Of a stretch of 24,654 bases of DNA, positions 15,881 to 24,157 are shown in pieces. Source of the stretch: DAISJD01 sp036821645. GTDB taxonomy: Bacteria; Pseudomonadota; Alphaproteobacteria; ATCC43930; CGMCC-115725. The stretch's first letter is position 1, and each line of letters begins with the position of its first letter. Made by a program: the position numbers and the translations under genes. The notes below the pieces were generated by a model. It was not told the DNA's origin, searched no databases, and worked only from the letters and a program-made list of their open reading frames with translations. The DNA is taken from positions 1 through 24,654 of the forward strand of contig DAISJD010000034.1 in the NCBI GenBank assembly GCA_036821645.1, read 5' to 3'.

Positions 15881-18800
15881 ATGGCGACTATCCTCGATCT
15901 TGCGTTCGGTTTGACCTTTCAGGATCTCTATCACCGCGATGGATTGATCCGGTTGGATCAGGCCTATGTGGCCGATTTGGCCGCGACCGATATCGGCTTG
16001 CATAACCGCCTGATGGCGGCGCGTGCGGCGGCCGATACGATCGATCGCAAGGAAGAAGGCACCTTGTTGGTCGATCTTGCTCCCCATGTCGATGATTTCA
16101 TCGCGCGCCTGTTTCGCATCGAAGGGGCGGTTCAGGCCTTGCACGCCCGCCACGACGTCCTGGCCCCGCTCTATCGGGTGAAGCGTCTCTTCGTCCAACG
16201 CCGGGCGGTCAAGGGCGTCACCCCGGATCAGGCCGAGGCCCTTGATGGCCCCGGTCTTGCCGCCGCCTTATCCGCCAAATTCGGCGCGGATGTTTCGGAA
16301 CACGCCTTTGCGACCCATGTTCAGGCTTGGCTCGACGACGAGGCCGCGCATGGCGACGATCTGGCCCTCGCACAAAATTATGCCGCCTGGGCCACCCTGT
16401 CGGCGGCGGGACGTGCGCGTCATGGCGACGGCATTCTGTTCAAGATCCCCCACAAGCTCGATCTCGATCATCTGGTGCCGGTCGAGACGGAGGTGGTTCA
16501 TGGCGTCACCATGCAGCGTCTGCCCCACGATCGCTGGCGCCACCGGGAAGGGTTTGCGCTTACCGATCACGGGATGGATCTGACGGCCGCCTTGGATCAG
16601 GCGAATTACTGCATCTGGTGCCACAATCAGGGCAAGGATAGTTGTTCGAAGGGCCTGCGCGACAAGAAAACCAACGCGTTTCAAAAGACCCAATTCGGGG
16701 TGCAGCAGGCGGGTTGTCCGCTTGAAGAAAAAATCTCCGAGATGAACCTCACCAAGGCAAACGGCTATTCGATCGGGGCCTTGGCGATCGTCACGGTGGA
16801 CAATCCCATGGCGGCGGGGACCGGCCACCGGATTTGCAACGATTGTATGAAGGCCTGCATCTATCAAAAGCAGGAACCGGTCGATATTCCCCAGGTCGAA
16901 ACCCGCGCCTTGAAGGACACGCTCTCCCTGCCATGGGGGTTCGAGATCTATAGTCTCTTGACCCGGTGGAACCCGCTCAATCTCGCCCGGCCCCTGCCGA
17001 AAAACGATAGCGGCTATAAGGTTTTGGTCGTGGGGCTTGGGCCTGCCGGTTATACCTTGTCCCATCATTTGTTGAATGACGGCCATCATGTGGTGGCGGT
17101 GGATGGGCTCAAGATAGAACCGCTCGACGCGGCCGTGTCGGGTGTGACCCCGCTGGGGCAGCGCGTGCCGTTCGAGCCCATCGAAACGATTGACGCTCTT
17201 AGCGAAGATTTGGGCGATCGGGCCATGGCCGGGTTCGGCGGCGTCGCCGAATATGGCATCACGGTGCGGTGGAATAAAAACTATTTGAAGGTGATCCGTC
17301 TGCTGTTGGAACGGCGTGCCGCCTTTACCATGCTGGGCGGGGTGCGGTTCGGCGGCACCTTAACCATCGACGGGGCGTTCGATCTCGGATTCGACCATAT
17401 CGCGCTGTGTGCCGGTGCGGGCAAGCCGACGGTGATCCCCATGCGCAACGGGCTTGCCTCCGGCGTACGTCAGGCATCCGATTTCCTGATGGCCCTGCAA
17501 TTGAGCGGGGCGGCGAAGTCCGATTCGATCGCCAATCTTCAGGTGCGCCTGCCGGTGGTGGTGATCGGCGGCGGCCTGACCGCGATCGATACGGCGACTG
17601 AATCCCTGGCCTATTACCCGGTGCAGGTGGAAAAATTCCTGTCCCGTTACGAGATTTTGTGTGCGGAACGGGGCCAGACGGCGGTCGAAGCGGCCTGGAC
17701 CCCAGCCGAGAGGGACAGTGCGGCTGAATTTTTGGCTCATGCCAAGGCGATCCGGGCCGAACGGGCCGCCGCCGCCCGCGACGGGCGAACCCCCAGGATT
17801 GCGGCCCTGATCGAAGGGTGGGGGGGTGTCACCCTTGCCTATCGGCGGCGCTTGATCGATGCGCCCAGCTATACGTTGAACCACGAAGAAGTGGCGCTGG
17901 CCATGCAAGAAGGCATCCGGTTCGCCGAATGCCTGTCACCCGACGCGGTCGAGGTCGATGGCTTCGGCCAGGCCCAAGCCCTGGTCCTCCAGCGCCATGC
18001 CCATGATCCGGAAACCGGCAAGCTCGTTGCGACGGGCGACCACGTGACCTTGCCCGCCCGCACGATCCTGGTTGCGGCCGGGACCCAGCCGAATACCGTT
18101 TTGGGTCGCGAAGATCCGACCAACGTCTTGCTCGATGGGCGCTATTTTCAGGCTTATGACGAGGCGGGCGTCGCGGTGAAGCCGGAAAAATCGGCGAAAC
18201 CGGGCACGGTCCAAGTCTTGATGAGCCACCGTCCCGATGGACGCGCGATCAGTTTCTTCGGCGATCTGCATCCCTCATTTGCAGGCAATGTGGTGAAGGC
18301 CATGGGCAGTGCCAAGCAAGGCTACCCTGTCGTTTCGCGCCACTTGGCAAAACGGGCCCCGACGGCGGTGGTCCCTGCCGCCTTGGCCGCCCGCGTCAAC
18401 GAAGGCTTGCGCGCCGTCGTCCATAGCGTTGCGCGCCTGACGCCCAATATCGTCGAGGTGACGGTGAAGGCCCCGTTTGCGGCGGCGGCCTTTGAACCCG
18501 GCCAATTCTATCGATTGCAGAATTTCGAGACCTTGGCCGTGATGGCCGATCAAACCCGCCTCGCCATGGAAGGCTTGGCCCTAACTGGTGCATCGGTCGA
18601 TCGCGACCGGGGTCTGTTATCGACGATCGTGTTGGAAATGGGCGGATCGTCCGATCTCTGCGCCTATCTGAAACCGGGCGAACCCGTCATTCTGATGGGG
18701 CCGACCGGCACGCCGACGGAAACCCCGGCAGGCGAAACCGTCCTCTTGGTCGGTGGCGGCCTCGGCAATGCGGTGTTGTTCTCGATCGGTCAGGCCTTGC

Positions 18801-19396
18801 GCGCGGCGGGGTCAAAGGTGCTGTATTTCGCAGGCTACAAGCGGCTGATCGATCGCTATAAGGTCGACGAGATCGAACGGGCCGCCGACGTCATCGTTTG
18901 GTGCAGCGACGAGGCCCCAGGCTTTACCCCCGACCGCCCACAGGATCGAACCTTCACCGGCAATATCGTCGAGGCGATGGTCGCCTATGGGTCGGGCACT
19001 CTCGGCGGTGCCCCGGCCATCGACCTTGCCACGGTCAATCGCATCGTCGCGATCGGATCGGACGGCATGATGGCGGCGGTGGCGCGGGCGCGTCACGGCG
19101 TCTTGCAGCCCTATCTCAATCCCCATCACGAGGCGATCGGCAGCATCAACTCGCCGATGCAATGCATGATGAAGGAAATCTGCGCCCAGTGCTTGCAAAA
19201 CCATGTCGATCCGGTGACGGGCGAGGAAACAGTGATTTTTTCTTGCTTCAATCAAGACCAAAATCTCGACCGGGTCGATTTCGCCAATCTGCGCCAGCGC
19301 CTGACCCAAAACGGCGTCCAGGAAAAACTGACCAAGCAATGGATCGATCGCGCCTTGCGCGAGATCGGGTGGCGTGGGGTTGAAGCCGCAGAATAA
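15881..19396 (+). CDS. Fused Nfn-like flavoprotein: unknown N-domain + GltD/NfnB-like half + PyrK/NfnA-like half
   Basis: A 1171-residue multidomain flavoprotein. Residues 1-240 form a helical region I do not recognise. Residues 244-326 carry seven cysteines (244, 247, 255, 279, 319, 322, 326) with GCPLEEKI and CNDCMKAC, the Fe-S layout of GltD/NfnB-type proteins. Then come two dinucleotide motifs, GLGPAG (385-390) and IGGGLTAID (562-570). From about residue 845 a PyrK/NfnA-like half has the flavin motif PGQFY (873), the NAD-type GGGLG (958-962), and cysteines 1095, 1101, 1104 and 1122, fitting a [2Fe-2S] site. Both halves together match NADH-ferredoxin:NADP transhydrogenase (NfnAB) order fused in one chain. 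Start 15881 is uncertain; 15854 also fits. A strong terminator follows. Confidence 0.85.
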   Translation: MATILDLAFGLTFQDLYHRDGLIRLDQAYVADLAATDIGLHNRLMAARAAADTIDRKEEGTLLVDLAPHVDDFIARLFRIEGAVQALHARHDVLAPLYRVKRLFVQRRAVKGVTPDQAEALDGPGLAAALSAKFGADVSEHAFATHVQAWLDDEAAHGDDLALAQNYAAWATLSAAGRARHGDGILFKIPHKLDLDHLVPVETEVVHGVTMQRLPHDRWRHREGFALTDHGMDLTAALDQANYCIWCHNQGKDSCSKGLRDKKTNAFQKTQFGVQQAGCPLEEKISEMNLTKANGYSIGALAIVTVDNPMAAGTGHRICNDCMKACIYQKQEPVDIPQVETRALKDTLSLPWGFEIYSLLTRWNPLNLARPLPKNDSGYKVLVVGLGPAGYTLSHHLLNDGHHVVAVDGLKIEPLDAAVSGVTPLGQRVPFEPIETIDALSEDLGDRAMAGFGGVAEYGITVRWNKNYLKVIRLLLERRAAFTMLGGVRFGGTLTIDGAFDLGFDHIALCAGAGKPTVIPMRNGLASGVRQASDFLMALQLSGAAKSDSIANLQVRLPVVVIGGGLTAIDTATESLAYYPVQVEKFLSRYEILCAERGQTAVEAAWTPAERDSAAEFLAHAKAIRAERAAAARDGRTPRIAALIEGWGGVTLAYRRRLIDAPSYTLNHEEVALAMQEGIRFAECLSPDAVEVDGFGQAQALVLQRHAHDPETGKLVATGDHVTLPARTILVAAGTQPNTVLGREDPTNVLLDGRYFQAYDEAGVAVKPEKSAKPGTVQVLMSHRPDGRAISFFGDLHPSFAGNVVKAMGSAKQGYPVVSRHLAKRAPTAVVPAALAARVNEGLRAVVHSVARLTPNIVEVTVKAPFAAAAFEPGQFYRLQNFETLAVMADQTRLAMEGLALTGASVDRDRGLLSTIVLEMGGSSDLCAYLKPGEPVILMGPTGTPTETPAGETVLLVGGGLGNAVLFSIGQALRAAGSKVLYFAGYKRLIDRYKVDEIERAADVIVWCSDEAPGFTPDRPQDRTFTGNIVEAMVAYGSGTLGGAPAIDLATVNRIVAIGSDGMMAAVARARHGVLQPYLNPHHEAIGSINSPMQCMMKEICAQCLQNHVDPVTGEETVIFSCFNQDQNLDRVDFANLRQRLTQNGVQEKLTKQWIDRALREIGWRGVEAAE

Positions 19397-19424
19397 GATC
19401 CTGTTTTTAAAGGATTGTTTTATG

Positions 19425-19463
19425 ACATGCCGCAGAGGTGCCTCTTCTGCGGCATGTTTTTTT
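19425..19463 (+). terminator. Intrinsic terminator of the fused flavoprotein gene
   Basis: ACATGCCGCAGA (19425-19436) pairs perfectly with TCTGCGGCATGT (19446-19457), a 12-bp stem with a 9-nt loop, followed by T through 19463. It lies 29 nt after the TAA. It separates the flavoprotein gene from hutU, so they are probably not one operon. Confidence 0.95.
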
Positions 19464-19580
19464 ACCGCTGGATCTTGTTTAAAACACAATGGTATCATCT
19501 GAAACAATAAACGGGATGGCGGCGTCCGGGCCTTGGTCGTCGATCGTCCCCTATGCATCATGACAAGGGGAGTGATCAGC

Positions 19581-21266
19581 ATGCAGCACCAGAATGGCGG
19601 CGACCGTCGCGATAATTCCCGGATCATCCGTGCGGCACGCGGTACTGCCATGACGGCCGAAACCTGGCAGACCGAGGCCGCCTTGCGCATGTTGATGAAC
19701 AATCTCGATCCTGATGTGGCGGAAAATCCGCAAGAACTCGTGGTATATGGCGGCATCGGTCGGGCGGCGCGGGATTGGCGTTCCTTCGATACCATCGTGT
19801 CGGTCCTGCGTCGGCTCAAGGCGGACGAAACCTTGCTTGTGCAATCGGGCAAACCCGTGGGCGTGTTTCGCACCCATGCCGATGCGCCGCGCGTGTTGAT
19901 CGCCAATTCCAATTTGGTCGGGCGTTGGTCGAGCTGGGACCATTTTCACGAATTGGACCGCAAGGGCCTGATGATGTACGGCCAGATGACGGCCGGATCC
20001 TGGATCTATATCGGCAGTCAGGGCATCGTTCAGGGGACCTATGAAACCTTCGTCGAGGCGGGACGTCAGCATTATGGCGGCGATCTTGCCGGGCGCTGGA
20101 TCTTGACCGGCGGGCTTGGCGGTATGGGCGGGGCGCAGCCGCTGGCCGCGACCATGGCCGGGGCGTCGATGCTGGCCGTCGAATGTCGTCAGAGCCGGAT
20201 CGAGCGGCGGCTCGAAACCCGGTATTTGGATCGCTCGACCGCGTCGCTCGACGAGGCGCTTGCCATCTTGGCCGAGGCGACGGCGACGGGCAAGCCCGTG
20301 TCGGTCGGGCTCTTGGGCAATGCGGCCGAGATCTTCCCGGAACTGGTGCGGCGCGGTGTGCGGCCCGATCTCGTCACGGATCAGACGAGTGCCCATGACC
20401 CTTTGAACGGCTATCTGCCTGCCGGTTGGACGCTCGATCAGCATGAACAACGCAAGCAAAGCGATCCTGCCGCCGTGGAACGGGCCGCCAAGGCGTCGAT
20501 GGCGGTTCAGGTTCAGGCGATGCTGGATTTTCAGGCGATGGGGGTGCCAACCTTCGATTACGGCAATAATATCCGCGCCATGGCCGAGGATGCCGGGCTC
20601 GTGCGTGCGTTTGATTTTCCCGGTTTCGTGCCGGCCTATATCCGCCCGCTTTTCTGTCGCGGCATCGGTCCCTTCCGGTGGTGTGCCCTTTCGGGCAATC
20701 CTGACGATATTTATCGTACCGATCAAAAGGTCAAGGAACTGATCCCCGACGACCCGCACCTCCATCGGTGGCTGGACATGGCGCACGCGCGGATCGCCTT
20801 TCAGGGCTTGCCTGCGCGCATCTGTTGGGTTGGGCTCGGGCAACGGGCGAAATTGGGCCTTGCCTTTAACGAAATGGTCGCGCGCGGCGAACTCGACGCC
20901 CCGATCGTGATCGGGCGCGACCATCTCGATTCCGGGTCGGTCGCCAGTCCGAACCGCGAAACCGAAGCGATGAAGGATGGGTCCGATGCCGTGGCCGATT
21001 GGCCCTTGCTGAATGCCTTGCTGAATACGGCGTCGGGGGCGACCTGGGTCTCGTTGCACCATGGCGGCGGGGTGGGGATCGGCTATTCCCAACATGCCGG
21101 GATGGTGATCGTCGCCGATGGGACGGCGGAGGCTGCGCGCCGGTTGGAACGGGTTTTGACCAATGATCCCGCGACCGGGGTGATGCGCCATGCCGATGCG
21201 GGTTATGATCTCGCCATCGACTGCGCCCGCGTGCAGGGTTTGGATCTGCCGATGATTGGGGCGTGA
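19581..21266 (+). CDS. hutU: Urocanate hydratase
   Basis: Second enzyme of histidine degradation: converts urocanate to imidazolonepropionate using NAD+ as electrophile. The 561-residue product has the glycine-rich NAD site GGLGGMGGAQP (177-187) and the conserved PARICWVGLGQR with Cys415, matching the active-site cysteine region of the family. ATG 19581 has AAGGGGAG 8 nt upstream and gives the usual RRDNSRIIRA beginning. An earlier ATG at 19533 adds 16 residues without a ribosome-binding site. The rest of the pathway (hutH, hutI, hutG/F) is not in this window on either side, so the gene stands alone here. Confidence 0.97.
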   Translation: MQHQNGGDRRDNSRIIRAARGTAMTAETWQTEAALRMLMNNLDPDVAENPQELVVYGGIGRAARDWRSFDTIVSVLRRLKADETLLVQSGKPVGVFRTHADAPRVLIANSNLVGRWSSWDHFHELDRKGLMMYGQMTAGSWIYIGSQGIVQGTYETFVEAGRQHYGGDLAGRWILTGGLGGMGGAQPLAATMAGASMLAVECRQSRIERRLETRYLDRSTASLDEALAILAEATATGKPVSVGLLGNAAEIFPELVRRGVRPDLVTDQTSAHDPLNGYLPAGWTLDQHEQRKQSDPAAVERAAKASMAVQVQAMLDFQAMGVPTFDYGNNIRAMAEDAGLVRAFDFPGFVPAYIRPLFCRGIGPFRWCALSGNPDDIYRTDQKVKELIPDDPHLHRWLDMAHARIAFQGLPARICWVGLGQRAKLGLAFNEMVARGELDAPIVIGRDHLDSGSVASPNRETEAMKDGSDAVADWPLLNALLNTASGATWVSLHHGGGVGIGYSQHAGMVIVADGTAEAARRLERVLTNDPATGVMRHADAGYDLAIDCARVQGLDLPMIGA

Positions 21267-21290
21267 TCGTCATGGATCCGACGAAGTCTA

Positions 21291-21320
21291 TGGGCAGTGC
21301 GGTAAAGGATCGGGTATAAC
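21291..21320 (+). promoter_or_regulatory. Candidate promoter of the arabinose-donor cassette
   Basis: TGGGCA (21291-21296) and TATAAC (21315-21320) are 18 nt apart in the 114-nt gap after hutU. The -10 is good and the -35 is weak. It would start the three coupled genes from 21381. Confidence 0.3.
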
Positions 21321-21380
21321 GGGGGCGGCAGGTCCGCGCGGCGTCCTGTCGTGGGATCTTCTGACGAAAGGGAAAGGGTT

Positions 21381-22829
21381 TTGGCCGTATCCGTGACCCC
21401 GCCCGTCCAGGCGACGGCATTGCCGGTTTTGGTCGTCGATCTCGACGGGACGTTGCTCAAGACCGACATGATGGTCGAGACGTTCTTCGCCCGACTCTCG
21501 ACCGATCCGATCCGGGCGATGGGCAACCTTGCGGCTTTGCGCCATGGTAAACCCGCCTTTAAGGCGGCGCTTGCCGAACACACGCCCGTCGACCTTGACG
21601 CCTTGCCGTTCAACGCGGCCTGCCTCGATTTCATCCGGGCGGAACGGGCGAAGGGGCGGGCGATCTATCTGGCGTCCGGCTCCAACGTGACCCTGGTCAC
21701 GGCGATCGCCGACAGGCTCGGCATGTTCGACGGGGTTTTTGCGTCAGATGACCGGGTCAATCTGACTGGGGCGCGCAAGGCCGCCTTGCTTGTCGCCCGC
21801 TTCGGTGAGGGCGGCTTCGATTATGCCGGTAACGAGGCGGTCGATTTCGCCGTGTGGGAACGGGCGGCATCGGTGATCGTGGTCAATGCGGCACCGGATC
21901 TCGTCACGAAAGTGGTGGCGCGCTGGCCCCAGGCCCATCTGATCGATTGCACACCTGTGTCGCCGCGCGTGCTGTTGCGGGCGATCCGGGCCCATCAATG
22001 GCTGAAAAACCTGCTGCTGTTCGTTCCGGCCTTTTTAGCCCATCGCTTCGATCTCGGCACGGGGTTGGTCAGTCTGTTGGGTTTTATCAGTTTTTCGCTT
22101 TGCGCGTCGTCGGTTTATGTGTTGAACGATCTCGTCGATCTCAATCGCGATCGCCATCATGTCACGAAACGGTTTCGGCCCATGGCGCAGGGTGCGCTTT
22201 CACCGCTATCGGGGGTCAAACTGTTTCCCGTTCTGCTCGGTGCAGCGATCGGGACGAGCCTCTTGCTGCCGATCGCCTTTGGCGAGGTTCTGGTCGTTTA
22301 TTACATGACGACATTGGCTTATTCCTTGCGGTTGAAGCGGGAATTGGTGCTGGATGTCGTTACCTTGGCCGGACTTTACGGACTGCGCCTCGTGGCGGGC
22401 GGGGTTGCGGTCGATGCCCGGCCTTCGGCGTGGTTTGCGGCTTTTTCGATCTTTTTCTTCGTTGCGCTTGCCTTGGTCAAACGGATTACCGAACTCGTGG
22501 GACGCCTCAACCGGGGCGAGGGCGATCCCGCCGGTCGCGCCTATCGGCTCGGCGACGTGCCGGTGCTTGAGGCGCTGGCCGCGTCGAGTGCGTTTACGGC
22601 CGTGTTGGTCTTTGCCCTTTATCTCAACAGTGTCGATGTTTCGGGTCTCTATCGGGCACCGCATCGCTTGTGGTTGATCTGCCTTGTCCTGATTTATTGG
22701 TTGAGCCGCGCCTTGATCCTGACCCGACGCGGTGCGATGCCGGACGATCCGATCGTGTTCGCCGCAACCGATCGGGCCAGCCAAATCTGTGCGCTTGTGG
22801 TGGCCGCCATCGTATTGGTCGCCTTATGA
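21381..22829 (+). CDS. HAD phosphatase-UbiA prenyltransferase fusion, decaprenyl-phosphate phosphoribosyltransferase type
   Basis: The 482-residue protein starts with a HAD-like domain: DLDGT (20-24), ASGS (98-101), Lys133, and GNEAVD (150-155). A UbiA-type membrane domain follows from about residue 200, with NDLVDLNRD (249-257), the first Asp motif that binds diphosphate, and a second polar motif, YSLRLKRELVLD (314-325). This fits an enzyme that adds phosphoribose to polyprenyl phosphate, with the HAD domain removing the 5-phosphate. Start: TTG 21381 has AAAGGG 8 nt upstream; GTG 21351 lacks a ribosome-binding site. The stop overlaps the next gene as ATGA. Both partners downstream match the next steps of the pathway. 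Confidence 0.85.
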   Translation: MAVSVTPPVQATALPVLVVDLDGTLLKTDMMVETFFARLSTDPIRAMGNLAALRHGKPAFKAALAEHTPVDLDALPFNAACLDFIRAERAKGRAIYLASGSNVTLVTAIADRLGMFDGVFASDDRVNLTGARKAALLVARFGEGGFDYAGNEAVDFAVWERAASVIVVNAAPDLVTKVVARWPQAHLIDCTPVSPRVLLRAIRAHQWLKNLLLFVPAFLAHRFDLGTGLVSLLGFISFSLCASSVYVLNDLVDLNRDRHHVTKRFRPMAQGALSPLSGVKLFPVLLGAAIGTSLLLPIAFGEVLVVYYMTTLAYSLRLKRELVLDVVTLAGLYGLRLVAGGVAVDARPSAWFAAFSIFFFVALALVKRITELVGRLNRGEGDPAGRAYRLGDVPVLEALAASSAFTAVLVFALYLNSVDVSGLYRAPHRLWLICLVLIYWLSRALILTRRGAMPDDPIVFAATDRASQICALVVAAIVLVAL

Positions 22830-24157
22830 CGATAGGTGTGTGCGAAACCCTCGTTGGGTGGGGGCGATTTCCCCGGACCCCCGCCCGCCGGATTGCCATT
22901 GCGCATCCCTCTGATCTGGCACCCATCCTGCGGGATGAGCCATCCCTGATTGCGCGCGGCAATGGTCGATCCTATGGCGATGCAGCACTCAATCATCGCG
23001 CGGTTCTGGATCTCAGACCCGCCGCCCGGATTCTGACCTTCGATCCGGCAACGGGGGTGATGGCGGCGGAGGCGGGCCTGATGCTGGCCGATCTCGTCCG
23101 TCTCTTCGTGCCGCGCGGTTGGTGTCCGCCCGTCACGCCGGGGACGCAGTTCGTCACTTTGGGCGGGATGATCGCCGCCGATATTCATGGCAAGAACCAC
23201 CATGGTGCGGGCAGTTTCGGCGATCATGTGCTGTGGATCGATCTAGTGCTGGCCGATGGCACGCTTGTGCGGTGCAGCAGGGCCGATGGCGTCGATTTGT
23301 TTTGGGCGACGATCGGCGGGATGGGGTTGACGGGGGTGATCGTGCGGGCCGCCTTTCGTTTGATGCCGATCGAAACCGATCTCATCCGACAGGAAACGGT
23401 GCGCGCTCGCAACTTGAGCGAGATTATGGCCGCCTTCGAGGACTCGCATGGTTCGACCTATACGGTGGCCTGGATCGATTGCCTTGCCCGTGGCGATGCG
23501 CTTGGTCGCTCCGTTCTTTATCGCGGCGATCATCTTTCGGTTGCAGAGTTGCCGTCCGGGCGTATGCCCTTTGCCGGGGGGCTGCGCCGTACCCGGCAAT
23601 TTCCCATCGATCTACCGGGATCTGCCCTGAACCCCATCAGTATCGGTCTGTTCAACACCCTTTATTATCGCCGTGCCGTGCCGGGGATCAGCCTCGTCGG
23701 CTTGGAGCCGTTTTTCTATCCATTGGATGCAATCCGCGATTGGAACCGGCTTTATGGCAGGCGAGGCTTCCTGCAATATCAATGTGTTCTGCCGAAAGAC
23801 GCATCGGGCGAGGGCTTGTCCTGTTTGCTACGCCGGATTGCCGATGCCGGGATGGGATCGTTTTTGGCCGTCCTGAAACTGTTCGGGGCGGCGGGCGGTG
23901 GTTTTTTATCCTTTCCGATGGCAGGTTATACGCTTGCCCTCGATTTTCCGGCCACGCCCGCCTGCCTTTCTTTGATGGCAAGCCTGGATGCGATCGTCCA
24001 TGACCATGGTGGACGCCTATACCTTGCCAAGGATGCCCGGGGGGCCCGCCGTCTGCTGCGCCATTATCCGGGACTTGCCCGGTTCGAGACGGTGCGGGAT
24101 GCCGTCGATCCGGGGCGCAAATTCAATTCCCTGCTTTCCGAAAGGCTCGATCTGTGA
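22826..24157 (+). CDS. dprE1: Decaprenylphosphoryl-beta-D-ribose 2-oxidase, DprE1-like
   Basis: A 443-residue FAD-dependent oxidase of the vanillyl-alcohol oxidase class. FAD-binding RGNGRSYGD lies at 44-52 and the active-site HGKNHHGAGSFGDH at 121-134; Lys402 in YLAKDAR corresponds to Lys418 of the mycobacterial enzyme and Lys123 to Lys134. It oxidises C2 of the polyprenyl-linked ribose, the first half of epimerisation to arabinose. The cysteine targeted by benzothiazinones in mycobacteria (Cys387) is Ala371 here. Start ATG overlaps the upstream stop; its own TGA overlaps the next gene's GTG. Confidence 0.9.
   Translation: MTIGVCETLVGWGRFPRTPARRIAIAHPSDLAPILRDEPSLIARGNGRSYGDAALNHRAVLDLRPAARILTFDPATGVMAAEAGLMLADLVRLFVPRGWCPPVTPGTQFVTLGGMIAADIHGKNHHGAGSFGDHVLWIDLVLADGTLVRCSRADGVDLFWATIGGMGLTGVIVRAAFRLMPIETDLIRQETVRARNLSEIMAAFEDSHGSTYTVAWIDCLARGDALGRSVLYRGDHLSVAELPSGRMPFAGGLRRTRQFPIDLPGSALNPISIGLFNTLYYRRAVPGISLVGLEPFFYPLDAIRDWNRLYGRRGFLQYQCVLPKDASGEGLSCLLRRIADAGMGSFLAVLKLFGAAGGGFLSFPMAGYTLALDFPATPACLSLMASLDAIVHDHGGRLYLAKDARGARRLLRHYPGLARFETVRDAVDPGRKFNSLLSERLDL

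Noticed and set aside
19475..19507. Inverted repeat TTGTTT/AAACAA before hutU as a HutC operator
   Set aside because: Six bases with a 21-nt spacer in an AT-rich gap is likely chance and does not resemble the HutC sites I know.
19551..21191. Long reverse-strand open frame antisense to hutU
   Set aside because: It is a shadow of hutU codon bias with no recognisable motif or ribosome-binding site.
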